From contig JAEYXX010000163.1 in assembly GCA_023431055.1 (NCBI GenBank), positions 1 through 14,911 on the forward strand: a stretch of DNA of 14,911 bases, given 5' to 3'. Below the pieces are notes generated by a model. It was given only the letters and a program-made list of their open reading frames with translations. It was not told the DNA's origin and did not search any database. Origin of the DNA: Pseudomonadota bacterium (GTDB taxonomy: Bacteria; Pseudomonadota; Gammaproteobacteria; Pseudomonadales; Pseudomonadaceae). This document shows positions 1-7,590 of the stretch, piece by piece; position 1 is the stretch's first letter, and the number at the start of each line of letters is the position of its first letter. Both the position numbers and the translations under genes were made by a program.

Positions 1-1295
1 ATGCCGATCTGCATCCCCCAACCCTGAACCCGCTCAGACAAGGGGCGACCACGCACCCACTCGACCAGATAAAACAGCAGATGCCCACCATCCAGTACGG
101 GAATGGGCAGCAGATTGAGAACCCCCAGGCTAATACTCAGATATGCAAGGAATTTCAGGAAATCCCCCAGCCCTGACTCAGCTGAAGCGCCCGCCACTTT
201 AGCAATGGTTATCGGCCCACTCAAGTTTTTTACCGAGAGCTCTCCGAACAGCATTTTCTTCAGTGAATCGAGGGTCAGCAGGCTCATGGCCCAGGTCTGA
301 CGCATGCCTTCGGCGACACCGTCGAGCGGGCCATAACGTACCTCGCGAAGCATCTCGGGGGGCCATTCGACGCCCTGCACCCCAGCCCCGAGGTAACCGC
401 TGCGCGCATCGCCCTCACCGCGCGACGCCAGAGTCAGCTGCACATCCTGCTCCAGCCCGTCTCGCTCGAAGCGCAGCGTGACGGGCTTGCCCGGCAGCGC
501 ACGTACGCGGTCGACCAGAGCCTGCCAGTCGGCCAGCGGCTCGCCGTCGAGCGCGAGAAGACGGTCGCCCGGCTGCAACCCGGCAGCATGGGCCGGCCCC
601 TTGGAATCGACCTCAGCAAGCACTGGCTCCAGCACCGGACGCCAGGGACGAATGCCCAGCGAGCCAATCGGGTCGGGCTCGTCGACACCCCGCAGCCAGT
701 TGTTCAACTGTACCTGCCTGGGCGTTTCTACCGTAGAGCCCTGCTCGGTCACACGCAGCTCGAGCGTGCCGCTCTCACCCAGGCGCCGAACCAGTTGCAG
801 ATTCACCGCAGCCCAGCCACTGGTGACCTCGCCATTGACCGCGACGATCTCCTGCCCCGCACGCAGTCCGGCCGCATCGGCCAGGCTGTCCGGCTCAACC
901 GCACCGATGACGGGACGCACCTGCTGACTGCCGAGCATGGCCACGAACCAGAAAAACAGCAGCGCCAGCAGGAAGTTGGCCAAAGGGCCCGCGGCGACGA
1001 TCGCGATGCGCTGGCGCACGCTCTTGCGATTGAAGGACTGCTCGACCAGCTCAGGCGGAACATCGCCCTCGCGCTCATCGAGCATCTTGACGTAGCCGCC
1101 CAGAGGAATGGCGGCGACGACGAATTCGGTACCCTGGCGATCATGCCAGCGAAGCAGTGGCGTGCCGAAGCCTACGGAGAAACGCAGCACCTTGACGCCG
1201 CAGCGCCGGGCTACCCAGAAATGGCCATATTCGTGAAAGGTCACCAGGACACCCAATGCGATCAGGGTGCCAACCAGCATGTACAGCCCACTCAT
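1..1295 (-). CDS. rseP: RseP site-2 intramembrane zinc metalloprotease (3' end beyond window)
   Basis: Inner-membrane protease that cuts anti-sigma factor RseA (MucA in Pseudomonas) within the membrane after DegS/AlgW cleavage, releasing the envelope-stress sigma factor (RpoE/AlgU). The frame is open from the ATG at 1295 to the left edge, giving 431 codons; the family is about 450 residues, so only about 20 C-terminal residues are missing. The zinc motif HEYGH is at residues 21-25 (1221-1235) in the first membrane segment, and the second active-site motif NLLPIPVLDGG carries N394 and D402, the same number as the E. coli catalytic aspartate as I recall it. PDZ domains fill the middle, for example around residues 200-215. 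The start has a good ribosome site (GGAGAAG, 7 nt spacing) and lies 54 nt after dxr, so it is probably co-transcribed. Nothing appears broken in the visible part. Confidence 0.97.
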   Translation of the reverse strand, partial: MSGLYMLVGTLIALGVLVTFHEYGHFWVARRCGVKVLRFSVGFGTPLLRWHDRQGTEFVVAAIPLGGYVKMLDEREGDVPPELVEQSFNRKSVRQRIAIVAAGPLANFLLALLFFWFVAMLGSQQVRPVIGAVEPDSLADAAGLRAGQEIVAVNGEVTSGWAAVNLQLVRRLGESGTLELRVTEQGSTVETPRQVQLNNWLRGVDEPDPIGSLGIRPWRPVLEPVLAEVDSKGPAHAAGLQPGDRLLALDGEPLADWQALVDRVRALPGKPVTLRFERDGLEQDVQLTLASRGEGDARSGYLGAGVQGVEWPPEMLREVRYGPLDGVAEGMRQTWAMSLLTLDSLKKMLFGELSVKNLSGPITIAKVAGASAESGLGDFLKFLAYLSISLGVLNLLPIPVLDGGHLLFYLVEWVRGRPLSERVQGWGMQIG

Positions 1296-1349
1296 TTCAC
1301 TTCTCCAGGTGCTCGGGCGTCGATACGCAACGGCCCTGCACAGATTTGG

Positions 1350-2534
1350 TCAACGGCTCGCGAGCCACTGCCCGGCCAACTCTCGCGCACGCGTATCCGC
1401 CTCGAATACCGTGTCGAGCGCTTCGACCGCACGGACCGGCAGCGCGTTCAGCACGGAGTCAATCATACGCGCGATATCGGTGAAACGTATGCGGCGCTGC
1501 AGGAACGCCTCGACCGCCACCTCATTGGCCGCATTGAGCATCGCCGGCGCGCTGCCACCAGCCTGCACCGCCTCACGCGCCAGGCGCAGACAGGGAAAAC
1601 GCTGCTCGTCGGGGCGTTCGAAATCCAGGCGACCGATGGCAAACAGATCCAGGGGCGAGACTCCCGAATCGATGCGCTCTGGCCAGGCCAGGGCATGGGC
1701 GATGGGCGTACGCATGTCCGGGTTGCCCAACTGGGCCAGCACCGAACCATCCACATAATCGACCAGCGAATGAATCACGCTCTGCCGGTGAATGACCACC
1801 TCGATCTGTTCGGGGCGGGCATCGAACAACCAGCACGCCTCGATCATCTCCAGGCCCTTGTTCATCATGCTTGCTGAATCGACCGAAATCTTGCGCCCCA
1901 TCGACCAGTTCGGATGGGCGCAAGCCTGCTCCGGCGTGACGCGCTCCAGCTCGGCCAGCGGTGTTTCGCGAAACGGCCCGCCGGAGGCCGTGAGCAGCAC
2001 GCGGCGCACGCCGACTGCCTGCAGACCGCGCGAGTAGTCGCCCGGCAAACACTGGAAGATGGCGTTGTGCTCGCTATCGATCGGCAAGAGAACAGCACCG
2101 CTCTGCTTGACCGCCTGCATGAACAAGGCGCCAGACATCACCAGCGCTTCCTTGTTGGCCAACAAGACCTTCTTGCCCGCCTGCACCGCTGCAAGCGTCG
2201 GCCTGAGCCCGGCAGCACCGACGATGGCGGCCATCACGCAGTCCACCGCCTTATCGGCCGACACCGCGCACAACCCCTCTTCGCCAACCAGCACTTCGGT
2301 CTGCAGCCCGGCAGCGCGCAAATGATTCTGCAGCTCGCGTGCCGATTCTGCATCGGGGACCACGGCGTAGCGCGGACTATGGCGCACGCACAGTGCCTGA
2401 AGCTCCGCCAGACGGGAAAAACCGGTCAGGGCGAACACCTGATAACGCTCGGGATGACGGGCGATCACATCCAGCGTGCTAAGGCCGATCGAGCCGGTCG
2501 CCCCCAGCACGGTCACCTGCTGCACTGAACTCAC
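1350..2534 (-). CDS. dxr: 1-deoxy-D-xylulose 5-phosphate reductoisomerase
   Basis: Cytoplasmic NADPH- and divalent-metal-dependent enzyme that turns DXP into 2-C-methyl-D-erythritol 4-phosphate, the committed step of the MEP isoprenoid pathway. 394 residues, normal for the family (E. coli 398). The nucleotide-binding GATGSIG is at residues 11-17, metal ligands D153 and E155 in DSEHNA, the active-site segment [12 protein letters not shown] around residues 218-229, and [10 protein letters not shown] near 332-341. The start is a GTG at 2534 whose GTGA overlaps the cdsA stop by 4 nt. The same frame stays open upstream to 2957, but that part is the reverse of cdsA and does not look like Dxr, whose N-terminus normally sits just before the GATGSIG loop. 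Oddity: the usually conserved HPQS motif reads HRQS here (R250). The product feeds UppS, encoded two genes upstream in the same run. Confidence 0.96.
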   Translation of the reverse strand: MSSVQQVTVLGATGSIGLSTLDVIARHPERYQVFALTGFSRLAELQALCVRHSPRYAVVPDAESARELQNHLRAAGLQTEVLVGEEGLCAVSADKAVDCVMAAIVGAAGLRPTLAAVQAGKKVLLANKEALVMSGALFMQAVKQSGAVLLPIDSEHNAIFQCLPGDYSRGLQAVGVRRVLLTASGGPFRETPLAELERVTPEQACAHPNWSMGRKISVDSASMMNKGLEMIEACWLFDARPEQIEVVIHRQSVIHSLVDYVDGSVLAQLGNPDMRTPIAHALAWPERIDSGVSPLDLFAIGRLDFERPDEQRFPCLRLAREAVQAGGSAPAMLNAANEVAVEAFLQRRIRFTDIARMIDSVLNALPVRAVEALDTVFEADTRARELAGQWLASR

Positions 2535-3346
2535 AGCGCGCCCCAGCCGGCCAGCCACAGCAATGTGGCAAACACGGGAATAGCCGCGGTAAGGCTGTCG
2601 ATACGGTCCAGTACGCCACCATGGCCCGGCAGCAGATTGCTGCTGTCCTTGATCCCGGATTGACGCTTGAACATGCTCTCGGTCAGATCGCCAACTACCG
2701 AAATCAGCACCACCAGGGCCGCACCGCCCATGGCCAGCAACAGCCCGGAGGCCGACCAGCCCTGCTGCAGCCCAACCAGCAGAGTGATCAGCAGACTCGC
2801 AGCGAGACCGCCGTAGAGCCCTTCCCAGCTCTTGCCCGGGCTGACCTTGGGCGCCAACTTGCGCTTGCCGAAGGTCTTGCCGGAGAAGTAGGCGCCGATA
2901 TCCGCGCCCCACACCAGCACCATCACCGCAATGATCAGCGCGTTGGCCTGCGGCCATTGCTTGAGCAGCACCAGCCCCTGCCAGGCCGGCAACAGAATCA
3001 GTAAGCCGATCAGCAAGCGCCCCGGCATTGCCCCCCAGTAGCGGCTGCTATCGGGATAGGTCAGTACCAGGAAGGTCGCCGCCAGCCACCACAGCACCGC
3101 CACCGCCAACAGCACGGGCGCGAACAGCGGAAACATGTACAGCGCCGCGAGCAATACGGCCACTGCAGCGGCATAAGCCACCCGCAGCGGCTGCGCCTGG
3201 AGCCCCGCCAGGCGCGCCCACTCCCAGGCGCCCAGCGTCACTACCAGACCAATGAACCAGGCAAAGGCAGCGCCATCGAGCAGGAAAAAGCCGCCCAGAG
3301 CGATAGGCAGCAATACCAGCGCCGTGATGATTCGTTGTTTCAACAT
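2531..3346 (-). CDS. cdsA: Phosphatidate cytidylyltransferase (CDP-diacylglycerol synthase)
   Basis: Integral inner-membrane enzyme that condenses CTP with phosphatidic acid to give CDP-diacylglycerol, precursor of all major phospholipids. 271 residues, rich in hydrophobic segments (about eight predicted by eye), beginning with a membrane helix right after MLKQR. The CDS family signature is complete at residues 224-251: SMFKR, then IKD, then LPGHGG and DRID, which hold the acidic metal-binding residues. The start ATG at 3346 shares one base with the uppS stop (TAATG) and the stop shares four bases with the dxr GTG start, so translation is likely coupled on both sides. A GAGG about 9 nt before the ATG may serve as ribosome site. 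No odd features. Confidence 0.96.
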   Translation of the reverse strand: MLKQRIITALVLLPIALGGFFLLDGAAFAWFIGLVVTLGAWEWARLAGLQAQPLRVAYAAAVAVLLAALYMFPLFAPVLLAVAVLWWLAATFLVLTYPDSSRYWGAMPGRLLIGLLILLPAWQGLVLLKQWPQANALIIAVMVLVWGADIGAYFSGKTFGKRKLAPKVSPGKSWEGLYGGLAASLLITLLVGLQQGWSASGLLLAMGGAALVVLISVVGDLTESMFKRQSGIKDSSNLLPGHGGVLDRIDSLTAAIPVFATLLWLAGWGAL

Positions 3347-4092
3347 TAAGAGCGCGCCTCAGCTTCCACCTGCTCGCTGGTCTTGCCGAAGCGACGCTGG
3401 CGGGTAGCGAAATCGGCCAGCGCCTTGCGCATGGCCTCGTGCTTGAAGTCCGGCCAGTAGAGGTCGGAGAAGTACAGTTCGCTGTAAGCCAACTGCCAGA
3501 GAAGGAAATTGCTGATGCGGTGCTCGCCCCCGGTGCGAATGCACAGATCAGGTAACGGCAGATCACCGGTGGCCAGACAACCCTGGAGCAAGTGCGGGGT
3601 GATGTCCTCTGGCTGCAGATGCCCGGCCTGCACCTCACGCGCCAGGCGCTGAGCGGCCTGAGCGATGTCCCATTGACCGCCGTAATTGGCCGCGATCTGC
3701 AGGGTGAAGCGTCGACTGCCGGCTGTCAGCAGCTCGGCTTCGCGCATGGCAGCCTGCAACTCGGGATGGAAACGCGAGCGGTCACCGATGATGCGCAGGC
3801 TGATGTCGTTATCCAGCAGGCGCTTGGCCTCGCGGCGCAGCGCGCCGAGGAACAATTCCATCAGCGCGCCGACCTCTTCGGCCGGGCGCTGCCAGTTTTC
3901 ACTGGAGAAGGCGAACAGGGTGAGCACCTCGACACCCGACTCGGCACAAACCTCGATCACCGCGCGAACAGCGTCGACCCCGGCCTTGTGCCCAGCCACA
4001 CCAGGCAACAGGCGCTTCTTCGCCCAGCGGTTGTTGCCATCCATGATGATGGCGACATGCCGCGGCACCGCCCCCTGCTTGTTCTTGTCCAT
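3346..4092 (-). CDS. uppS: Undecaprenyl (di-trans,poly-cis) diphosphate synthase
   Basis: Cis-prenyltransferase that extends farnesyl diphosphate with isopentenyl diphosphate to C55 undecaprenyl diphosphate, the lipid carrier for peptidoglycan and O-antigen. From the ATG at 4092 it is 248 residues, matching the family. Visible motifs: MDGNNRWAKKR at 17-27 with catalytic D18, FAFSSENW at 60-67, and RTGGEHRISNF at 186-196 followed by W-P-D-F near 213-216. An in-frame TTG at 4113 would add seven residues and overlap the frr stop, but the protein conventionally begins with the MDKNKQ-type N-terminus a few residues before PRHVAIIMDG, so 4092 is preferred. It lies 17 nt after frr and overlaps cdsA by one base. 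It consumes isoprenoid units made through Dxr, encoded two genes downstream. Confidence 0.96.
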   Translation of the reverse strand: MDKNKQGAVPRHVAIIMDGNNRWAKKRLLPGVAGHKAGVDAVRAVIEVCAESGVEVLTLFAFSSENWQRPAEEVGALMELFLGALRREAKRLLDNDISLRIIGDRSRFHPELQAAMREAELLTAGSRRFTLQIAANYGGQWDIAQAAQRLAREVQAGHLQPEDITPHLLQGCLATGDLPLPDLCIRTGGEHRISNFLLWQLAYSELYFSDLYWPDFKHEAMRKALADFATRQRRFGKTSEQVEAEARS

Positions 4093-4109
4093 GTATGGGC
4101 GCCCAGCCG

Positions 4110-4667
4110 TCAAACGGCCATCAGGTCCGCTTCTTTAACCTCGAGCGCCTTGTCGACATCACCGATGAACTTGTCGGTGATTTTCTGCAGCTCGTCAGCG
4201 GCGCGACGCTCTTCGTCTTCGCTGATTTCCTTGGCCTTGGACAACTTCTTCAGCTCGGCCAGGGCATCACGACGCACGTTGCGCACAGCCACCTTGGCAT
4301 CTTCAGCCACGCCACGCGCCTGCTTGGTGTAGCCCTTGCGGGTTTCCTCGGTCAGGGCCGGCATCGGCACACGAATGGTGGTGCCGGCGCTGGACGGGTT
4401 CAGCCCCAGGTCGGAAGTCAGGATGGCCTTCTCGATGGCGGCGCTGAGGTTCTTGTCGTGAGCGACGATCTTCAGGGTGCGCGCATCTTCGACGGTGATC
4501 GCGGCGACCTGATTGAGCGGCATGTCGCTGCCCCAGGCCGGGACCTTGATGCTGTCGAGAATGCTCGGATGGGCACGACCGGTACGAATGGAAGCCAGGT
4601 TGCGACCCAGCGCCTCCAGGGACTTGCTCATGCGCTCCTGAGCGTCTTTCTTGATGTCGTTGATCAT
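4110..4667 (-). CDS. frr: Ribosome recycling factor
   Basis: Together with EF-G it splits post-termination 70S ribosomes. 185 residues from the ATG at 4667, exactly the usual length. The N-terminal helix [13 protein letters not shown], the segment [14 protein letters not shown] (domain I/II junction), the highly conserved block with [14 protein letters not shown] and [10 protein letters not shown], and the C-terminal helix ending KEADLMAV are all present. The frame runs further upstream to 4778, but that stretch is the reverse of pyrH. The start shares ATGA with the pyrH stop (4664-4667) and its ribosome site GGAGGA lies inside the last pyrH codons, so it is translationally coupled to pyrH. 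Confidence 0.98.
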   Translation of the reverse strand: MINDIKKDAQERMSKSLEALGRNLASIRTGRAHPSILDSIKVPAWGSDMPLNQVAAITVEDARTLKIVAHDKNLSAAIEKAILTSDLGLNPSSAGTTIRVPMPALTEETRKGYTKQARGVAEDAKVAVRNVRRDALAELKKLSKAKEISEDEERRAADELQKITDKFIGDVDKALEVKEADLMAV

Positions 4668-5407
4668 TGTGCATCCTCCTCGATCAGAGTTCCTTCGGCG
4701 CCACCCACTACAACGTTCAGCAGGGCGCCGGGCTTGTTCATGTTGAAGACCCGCAGCGGCATGTTGTGATCGCGGCACAGGCAGATGGCGGTCAGATCCA
4801 TCACGCCCAGCTTGCGATCGAGCACTTCGTCATAGGTCAGTCGCTCGAACTTCTCGGCATGCGGGTCCTTGAACGGGTCGGCAGTGTACACGCCATCGAC
4901 CTTGGTCGCCTTCAGAACCACGTCGGCATCGATCTCGATGGCACGCAGGCAGGCGGCCGAGTCGGTGGTAAAGAACGGATTGCCGGTGCCCGCAGCGAAG
5001 ATCACTACCTCGCCGGTCTTCAGATGGCGCATGGCCTTGCGGCGGTCGTAATGATCGGTCACGCCGACCATGGAAATCGCCGACATGACGATGGCCGGGA
5101 TGTTCGAGCGCTCCAGCGCATCACGCATGGCCAGGGCGTTCATCACGGTCGCCAGCATGCCCATGTGGTCACCGGTAACGCGATCCATGCCGGCAGCGGA
5201 CAGCGCAGCACCACGGAAGAGGTTGCCGCCACCGATCACCAGGCCGACCTGCACGCCGATGCCGACCAATTGGCCGACTTCCAGCGCCATACGATCGAGC
5301 ACCTTGGGATCGATACCGAAATCTTCCGAGCCCATCAGGGCTTCGCCGCTAAGTTTGAGCAGAATGCGTTTGTAGCGAGGTTGGCGACCAGTTGTCTGCT
5401 GAGCCAT
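4664..5407 (-). CDS. pyrH: Uridylate kinase (UMP kinase)
   Basis: Cytoplasmic hexameric kinase of the amino-acid-kinase fold that makes UDP from UMP and ATP, the first step from UMP to all pyrimidine nucleotides; the bacterial enzyme is usually GTP-activated and UTP-inhibited. 247 residues from the ATG at 5407. Motifs: LLKLSGEAL at 16-24, GGGN at 59-62, GDHMGMLAT at 79-87, and [13 protein letters not shown] at 140-152 (uracil and phosphate contacts). The start is chosen because AGGAGAG sits about 8 nt upstream and [14 protein letters not shown] is the typical Pseudomonas N-terminus; an in-frame upstream extension to 5464 runs back through this ribosome site. A 188-nt gap with a hairpin and a candidate promoter separates it from tsf, so it may have its own start of transcription. 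Confidence 0.97.
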   Translation of the reverse strand: MAQQTTGRQPRYKRILLKLSGEALMGSEDFGIDPKVLDRMALEVGQLVGIGVQVGLVIGGGNLFRGAALSAAGMDRVTGDHMGMLATVMNALAMRDALERSNIPAIVMSAISMVGVTDHYDRRKAMRHLKTGEVVIFAAGTGNPFFTTDSAACLRAIEIDADVVLKATKVDGVYTADPFKDPHAEKFERLTYDEVLDRKLGVMDLTAICLCRDHNMPLRVFNMNKPGALLNVVVGGAEGTLIEEDAQ

Positions 5408-5463
5408 TGCAAGTCTCTCCTGCGGCGATATGAAATTCTTTAGCAACGCGCGTGCGCGCTGCA

Positions 5464-5488
5464 ATTATCCGGCACTTCGAACGTGCCG
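5464..5488 (-). promoter_or_regulatory. Candidate pyrH promoter -10 with abutting 19-nt palindrome
   Basis: On the minus strand a GATAAT hexamer (5464-5469, five of six matches to the sigma-70 -10) lies 57 nt before the pyrH ATG. Directly upstream is the imperfect palindrome CGGCACGTTCGAAGTGCCG (5470-5488; arms CGGCAC/GTGCCG), where the -35 to -10 spacer would be. The -35 hexamer is poor. The palindrome could be an operator or only an RNA hairpin in read-through transcript. This is inference from sequence form only. Confidence 0.3.
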
Positions 5489-5539
5489 ACGACCGCAGGT
5501 TGCACGGCCGCTTGTACATTTGTCGCCCCTTATTCGGCA

Positions 5540-5569
5540 AAGAGGCTGCACGCGCAAGCGGGCAGCCTC
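5540..5569 (-). terminator. Hairpin after tsf, probable weak terminator/attenuator
   Basis: A perfect 8-bp inverted repeat (GAGGCTGC at 5542-5549, GCAGCCTC at 5562-5569) lies about 27 nt past the tsf stop. Inside it an additional 3-bp stem (5551-5553 with 5558-5560) closes a 4-nt loop. On the transcribed minus strand the stem ends in CTC followed by only three T, so termination is probably partial, letting some transcripts continue into pyrH. Confidence 0.5.
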
Positions 5570-5595
5570 CCTGGGACAACTGGCCTAACCGCCGA

Positions 5596-6459
5596 TTACT
5601 GCTTGCTGGCAGCAACCTGAGCGGCAACTTCGGCAGCGAAGTCGGTCTCGGCCTTCTCGATGCCCTCGCCCACTTCGTAACGAACGAAGGAAACGACTTC
5701 TGCACCGGCTTTCTTGACCAGGTCACCGACCTTGACTTCCGGATCCATGATGAAGGCTTGCTCGACCAGGCTGGCTTCGGCCAGGAACTTGGCGATACGG
5801 CCTTTGACCATGTTCTCGACGATGTTTTCCGGCTTGCCGGCGATCTTCTCGGCGTTCAGCTGCAGGAAGATTTCCTTTTCCTTGGCAACCAGCTCTTCGG
5901 AAACCTGGTCCGGGGAAACAACGGCCGGATTGGAAGCGGCAACGTGCATGGCCACGTGCTTGGCCAGTTCGTCGTTGCCGCCTTTCAGGACAACCAGAAC
6001 ACCGATGCGGTGGCCGTGCAGGTAGGCACCAACGGTTTCACCGGAAACAGCGGTCAGACGACGGATGTTGACGTTCTCGCCGCACTTGGCAACCAGCGCC
6101 TCACGAGCCGACTCGCGGGAAGCGATCAGCGGAGCAGCGTCGGTCAGGTTCTTTTCGAAGGCTTCGTCGATGCTTTCCTTGACGAAGGCCTTGAAGTCGT
6201 CCTGCAGAGCCAAGAAGTCGGTCTGCGAGTTGACTTCGATGATCACGCCACGGCCACCCTCGACGCGAACGGCGATGGAGCCTTCAGCGGCGATGTTGCC
6301 AGCCTTCTTGGCAGCCTTGATGGCACCGGAAGCGCGCATGTCATCAATGGCTTTCTCGATGTCGCCACCAGCAGCAACCAGGGCCTTCTTGCATTCCATC
6401 ATGCCTTGGCCGGTACGCTCGCGCAGTTCTTTAACCAGGGCTGCAGTAATTTCTGCCAT
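5596..6459 (-). CDS. tsf: Elongation factor Ts
   Basis: Nucleotide exchange factor that releases GDP from EF-Tu. 287 residues, normal for Pseudomonas. The N-terminal UBA-like domain MAEITAALVKELRERTGQGM with the KKAL motif is intact, and the TDF motif that contacts EF-Tu is in NSQTDFLALQDDF near residues 77-89. The C-terminal dimerisation half with NIRRL and VGAYLHGHRIGV is present, and the end FVRYEVGEGIEKAE is typical. The ribosome site is AGAGGA about 9 nt before the ATG. The gene lies between two hairpins: a terminator-like one in the 111-nt gap after rpsB and one after its own stop, so its dose relative to rpsB and pyrH is probably set by partial termination. Confidence 0.98.
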   Translation of the reverse strand: MAEITAALVKELRERTGQGMMECKKALVAAGGDIEKAIDDMRASGAIKAAKKAGNIAAEGSIAVRVEGGRGVIIEVNSQTDFLALQDDFKAFVKESIDEAFEKNLTDAAPLIASRESAREALVAKCGENVNIRRLTAVSGETVGAYLHGHRIGVLVVLKGGNDELAKHVAMHVAASNPAVVSPDQVSEELVAKEKEIFLQLNAEKIAGKPENIVENMVKGRIAKFLAEASLVEQAFIMDPEVKVGDLVKKAGAEVVSFVRYEVGEGIEKAETDFAAEVAAQVAASKQ

Positions 6460-6509
6460 CTTGAAAATCCTCTCGGTAGGTCTTCAACCAAATCAAATCT
6501 TTGAGTGGC

Positions 6510-6531
6510 AAAAAGGGGGCCTAGCCCCCTT
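6510..6531 (-). terminator. Intrinsic terminator-like hairpin between rpsB and tsf
   Basis: On the minus strand AAGGGGGC and GCCCCCTT form an 8-bp stem (6513-6520 with 6524-6531) around a 3-nt loop, followed by a run of five T (6510-6514, the first two inside the stem). This is a good rho-independent terminator shape, 39 nt past the rpsB stop. Because tsf follows at once and must be expressed, it probably acts as an attenuator that lowers tsf relative to rpsB. Confidence 0.7.
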
Positions 6532-6544
6532 CTTGCACAGCGCA

Positions 6545-6566
6545 TAACGCTAAATGCTTGGCGTTA
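6545..6566 (-). other. Small hairpin just after the rpsB stop
   Basis: TAACGC (6545-6550) and GCGTTA (6561-6566) form a 6-bp inverted repeat with a 10-nt loop, only 4 nt past the rpsB stop codon. There is no T tract behind it, so it is more likely an mRNA 3' stabilising stem or the first part of the attenuator region than a terminator. Confidence 0.35.
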
Positions 6567-6570
6567 CCGC

Positions 6571-7311
6571 TCAGCCTTCGGCGCTCTCGGCCGCGGCTTC
6601 TTCGACGAACTCTTCAGTCGCGCCGCCAGCGTTGCTGCGACCACGGATCACGGCGTCAGCCATGGCACCCATGTACAGCTGGATGGCGCGGATGGCGTCG
6701 TCGTTACCCGGGATGATGTAGTCAACGCCTTCCGGGCTGCTGTTGGTATCGACGATGCCGATAACCGGGATGCCCAGCTTGTTGGCTTCGGTGATAGCAA
6801 TGCGCTCGTGGTCAACGTCGATCACGAACAGAGCGTCCGGCAGACCGCCCATGTCCTTGATACCACCCAGGCTGCGATCCAGTTTTTCCAGATCACGGGT
6901 ACGCATCAGGGCTTCTTTCTTGGTCAGCTTGGCGAAAGTACCGTCCTGGGACTGGGTTTCCAGCTCACGCAGGCGCTTGATCGAAGCACGGATGGTCTTG
7001 TAGTTGGTCAGCATGCCGCCCAACCAGCGGTGATCGACGAACGGCGAGCCGCAACGAGCAGCTTCTTCGCGAACGATCTTGCCAGCGGAACGCTTGGTGC
7101 CGACGAACAGGATCTTGTTCTTGCCAGCAGCCAGCTTTTCAACGAACGACAGGGCGTCGTTGAACATCGGCAGGGTTTTTTCGAGGTTGATGATGTGAAT
7201 CTTGTTGCGCGCGCCGAAAATGTACTTGCCCATTTTCGGATTCCAGTAACGGGTCTGGTGGCCGAAGTGCACACCGGCCTTCAGCATATCGCGCATGTTG
7301 ACTTGGGACAT
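6571..7311 (-). CDS. rpsB: 30S ribosomal protein S2
   Basis: Structural protein of the small subunit, needed late in 30S assembly and for S1 binding. 246 residues, the expected length. It begins [27 protein letters not shown], shows the S2 signatures GVHFGH and [21 protein letters not shown] segment near residues 30-46, the coiled-coil region around 105-150 with rich Lys/Arg/Glu, and [12 protein letters not shown] plus [25 protein letters not shown] near 165-205. The tail is acidic ([14 protein letters not shown]), as in relatives. The ribosome site AAGGA lies 6-7 nt before the ATG. It is first in the long minus-strand run and has a 130-nt structured leader, so it probably carries S2 feedback control for itself and tsf. 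Confidence 0.99.
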   Translation of the reverse strand: MSQVNMRDMLKAGVHFGHQTRYWNPKMGKYIFGARNKIHIINLEKTLPMFNDALSFVEKLAAGKNKILFVGTKRSAGKIVREEAARCGSPFVDHRWLGGMLTNYKTIRASIKRLRELETQSQDGTFAKLTKKEALMRTRDLEKLDRSLGGIKDMGGLPDALFVIDVDHERIAITEANKLGIPVIGIVDTNSSPEGVDYIIPGNDDAIRAIQLYMGAMADAVIRGRSNAGGATEEFVEEAAAESAEG

Positions 7312-7320
7312 GATAGTTCC

Positions 7321-7445
7321 TTGATAAGTCGGGTTAGGCCTCCACGTATCCCAGCTTCCAACCCTCGAACTTGTCGAAAGGCACCCAGGAAACCGTGTCG
7401 ATACGTGTGTGGGTTTAAGCTTTCGGGCGCAGTGCCCGTAAAGCG
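7321..7445 (-). promoter_or_regulatory. Structured rpsB 5' leader (candidate S2 autoregulatory site)
   Basis: The expected transcript start near 7445 leaves about 134 nt before the rpsB ATG. Near its 5' end CGGGC (7434-7438 on the minus strand) pairs with GCCCG (7424-7428) around a 5-nt loop. Further on, CACGTATC (7400-7407) is perfectly complementary to GATACGTG (7343-7350), an 8-bp long-range helix closing about 49 nt that contain a further TCGA/TCGA hairpin. S2-mediated feedback through a conserved rpsB leader is known in gammaproteobacteria; that this leader is the equivalent is inference from place and fold. Confidence 0.5.
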
Positions 7446-7451
7446 GCGCGT

Positions 7452-7460
7452 TTTATATCA
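7452..7460 (-). promoter_or_regulatory. Candidate extended -10 promoter for rpsB
   Basis: On the minus strand TGATATAAA gives the extended -10 motif TGn followed by TATAAA (five of six), followed by a GC-rich stretch (ACGCGCC) at the start site, typical of stringently controlled ribosomal promoters. The -35 position 17 nt upstream reads TAGCCT, a poor match that lies inside the heptad repeat array. Position and form are seen; activity is inferred. Confidence 0.55.
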
Positions 7461-7472
7461 CAGAAAGCGGCC

Positions 7473-7549
7473 ACAGGCTACAGGCATCAAGCTGCAGGCG
7501 AAGATCCAGCCTGTAGCCTGTAGCCTGTAGCCAACAGCCCGTAGCTGTT
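7473..7549. repeat. Heptanucleotide repeat array with inverted halves
   Basis: Eleven consecutive 7-nt blocks can be laid in one phase: acaggct, acaggca, tcaagct, gcaggcg, aagatcc, then agcctgt three times, agccaac, agcccgt, agctgtt. The left half is the reverse complement of the right-half unit, so 7473-7485 and 7509-7521 form a perfect 13-bp inverted repeat; in the next register 7469-7485 and 7516-7532 match at 16 of 17. It fills the space between the divergent rpsB and map promoters. Similar TGCAAGC/TGTAGCC-type heptads are, to my recollection, scattered in Pseudomonas genomes; no coding potential is seen. Confidence 0.75.
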
Positions 7550-7554
7550 AATAT
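7546..7554 (+). promoter_or_regulatory. Candidate extended -10 promoter for map
   Basis: TGTTAATAT on the plus strand is a TGn-extended -10 (TAATAT, four of six) at the right end of the heptad array, giving a leader of about 30 nt before the map ATG at 7591. No good -35 hexamer is visible upstream, where the heptads lie. An alternative -10, TTTAAT at 7562-7567, has five of six matches but also no -35. Confidence 0.35.
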
Positions 7555-7590
7555 GGCCGCCTTTAATTTGTATGCACCCGAGAGCTTGCC

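Noticed and set aside
588..1877. 429-residue plus-strand open frame antisense to rseP and dxr
   Set aside because: Composition is Arg/His/Gln/Ala-rich with no recognisable domain, and it lies across two certain genes; a GC-rich antisense shadow.
2535..2957. N-terminal extension of Dxr suggested by the open frame
   Set aside because: It is the out-of-frame reading of cdsA and does not resemble Dxr; the family starts just before the GATGSIG loop.
4667..7530. Three long plus-strand open frames (4667-5443, 5452-6504, 6505-7530) antisense to pyrH, tsf and rpsB
   Set aside because: Each mirrors a highly expressed gene with strong codon bias, which removes reverse stops; no domain and no ribosome site seen.
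7473..7549. CRISPR array
   Set aside because: Units are 7 nt with no spacers; a simple tandem/inverted heptad repeat.
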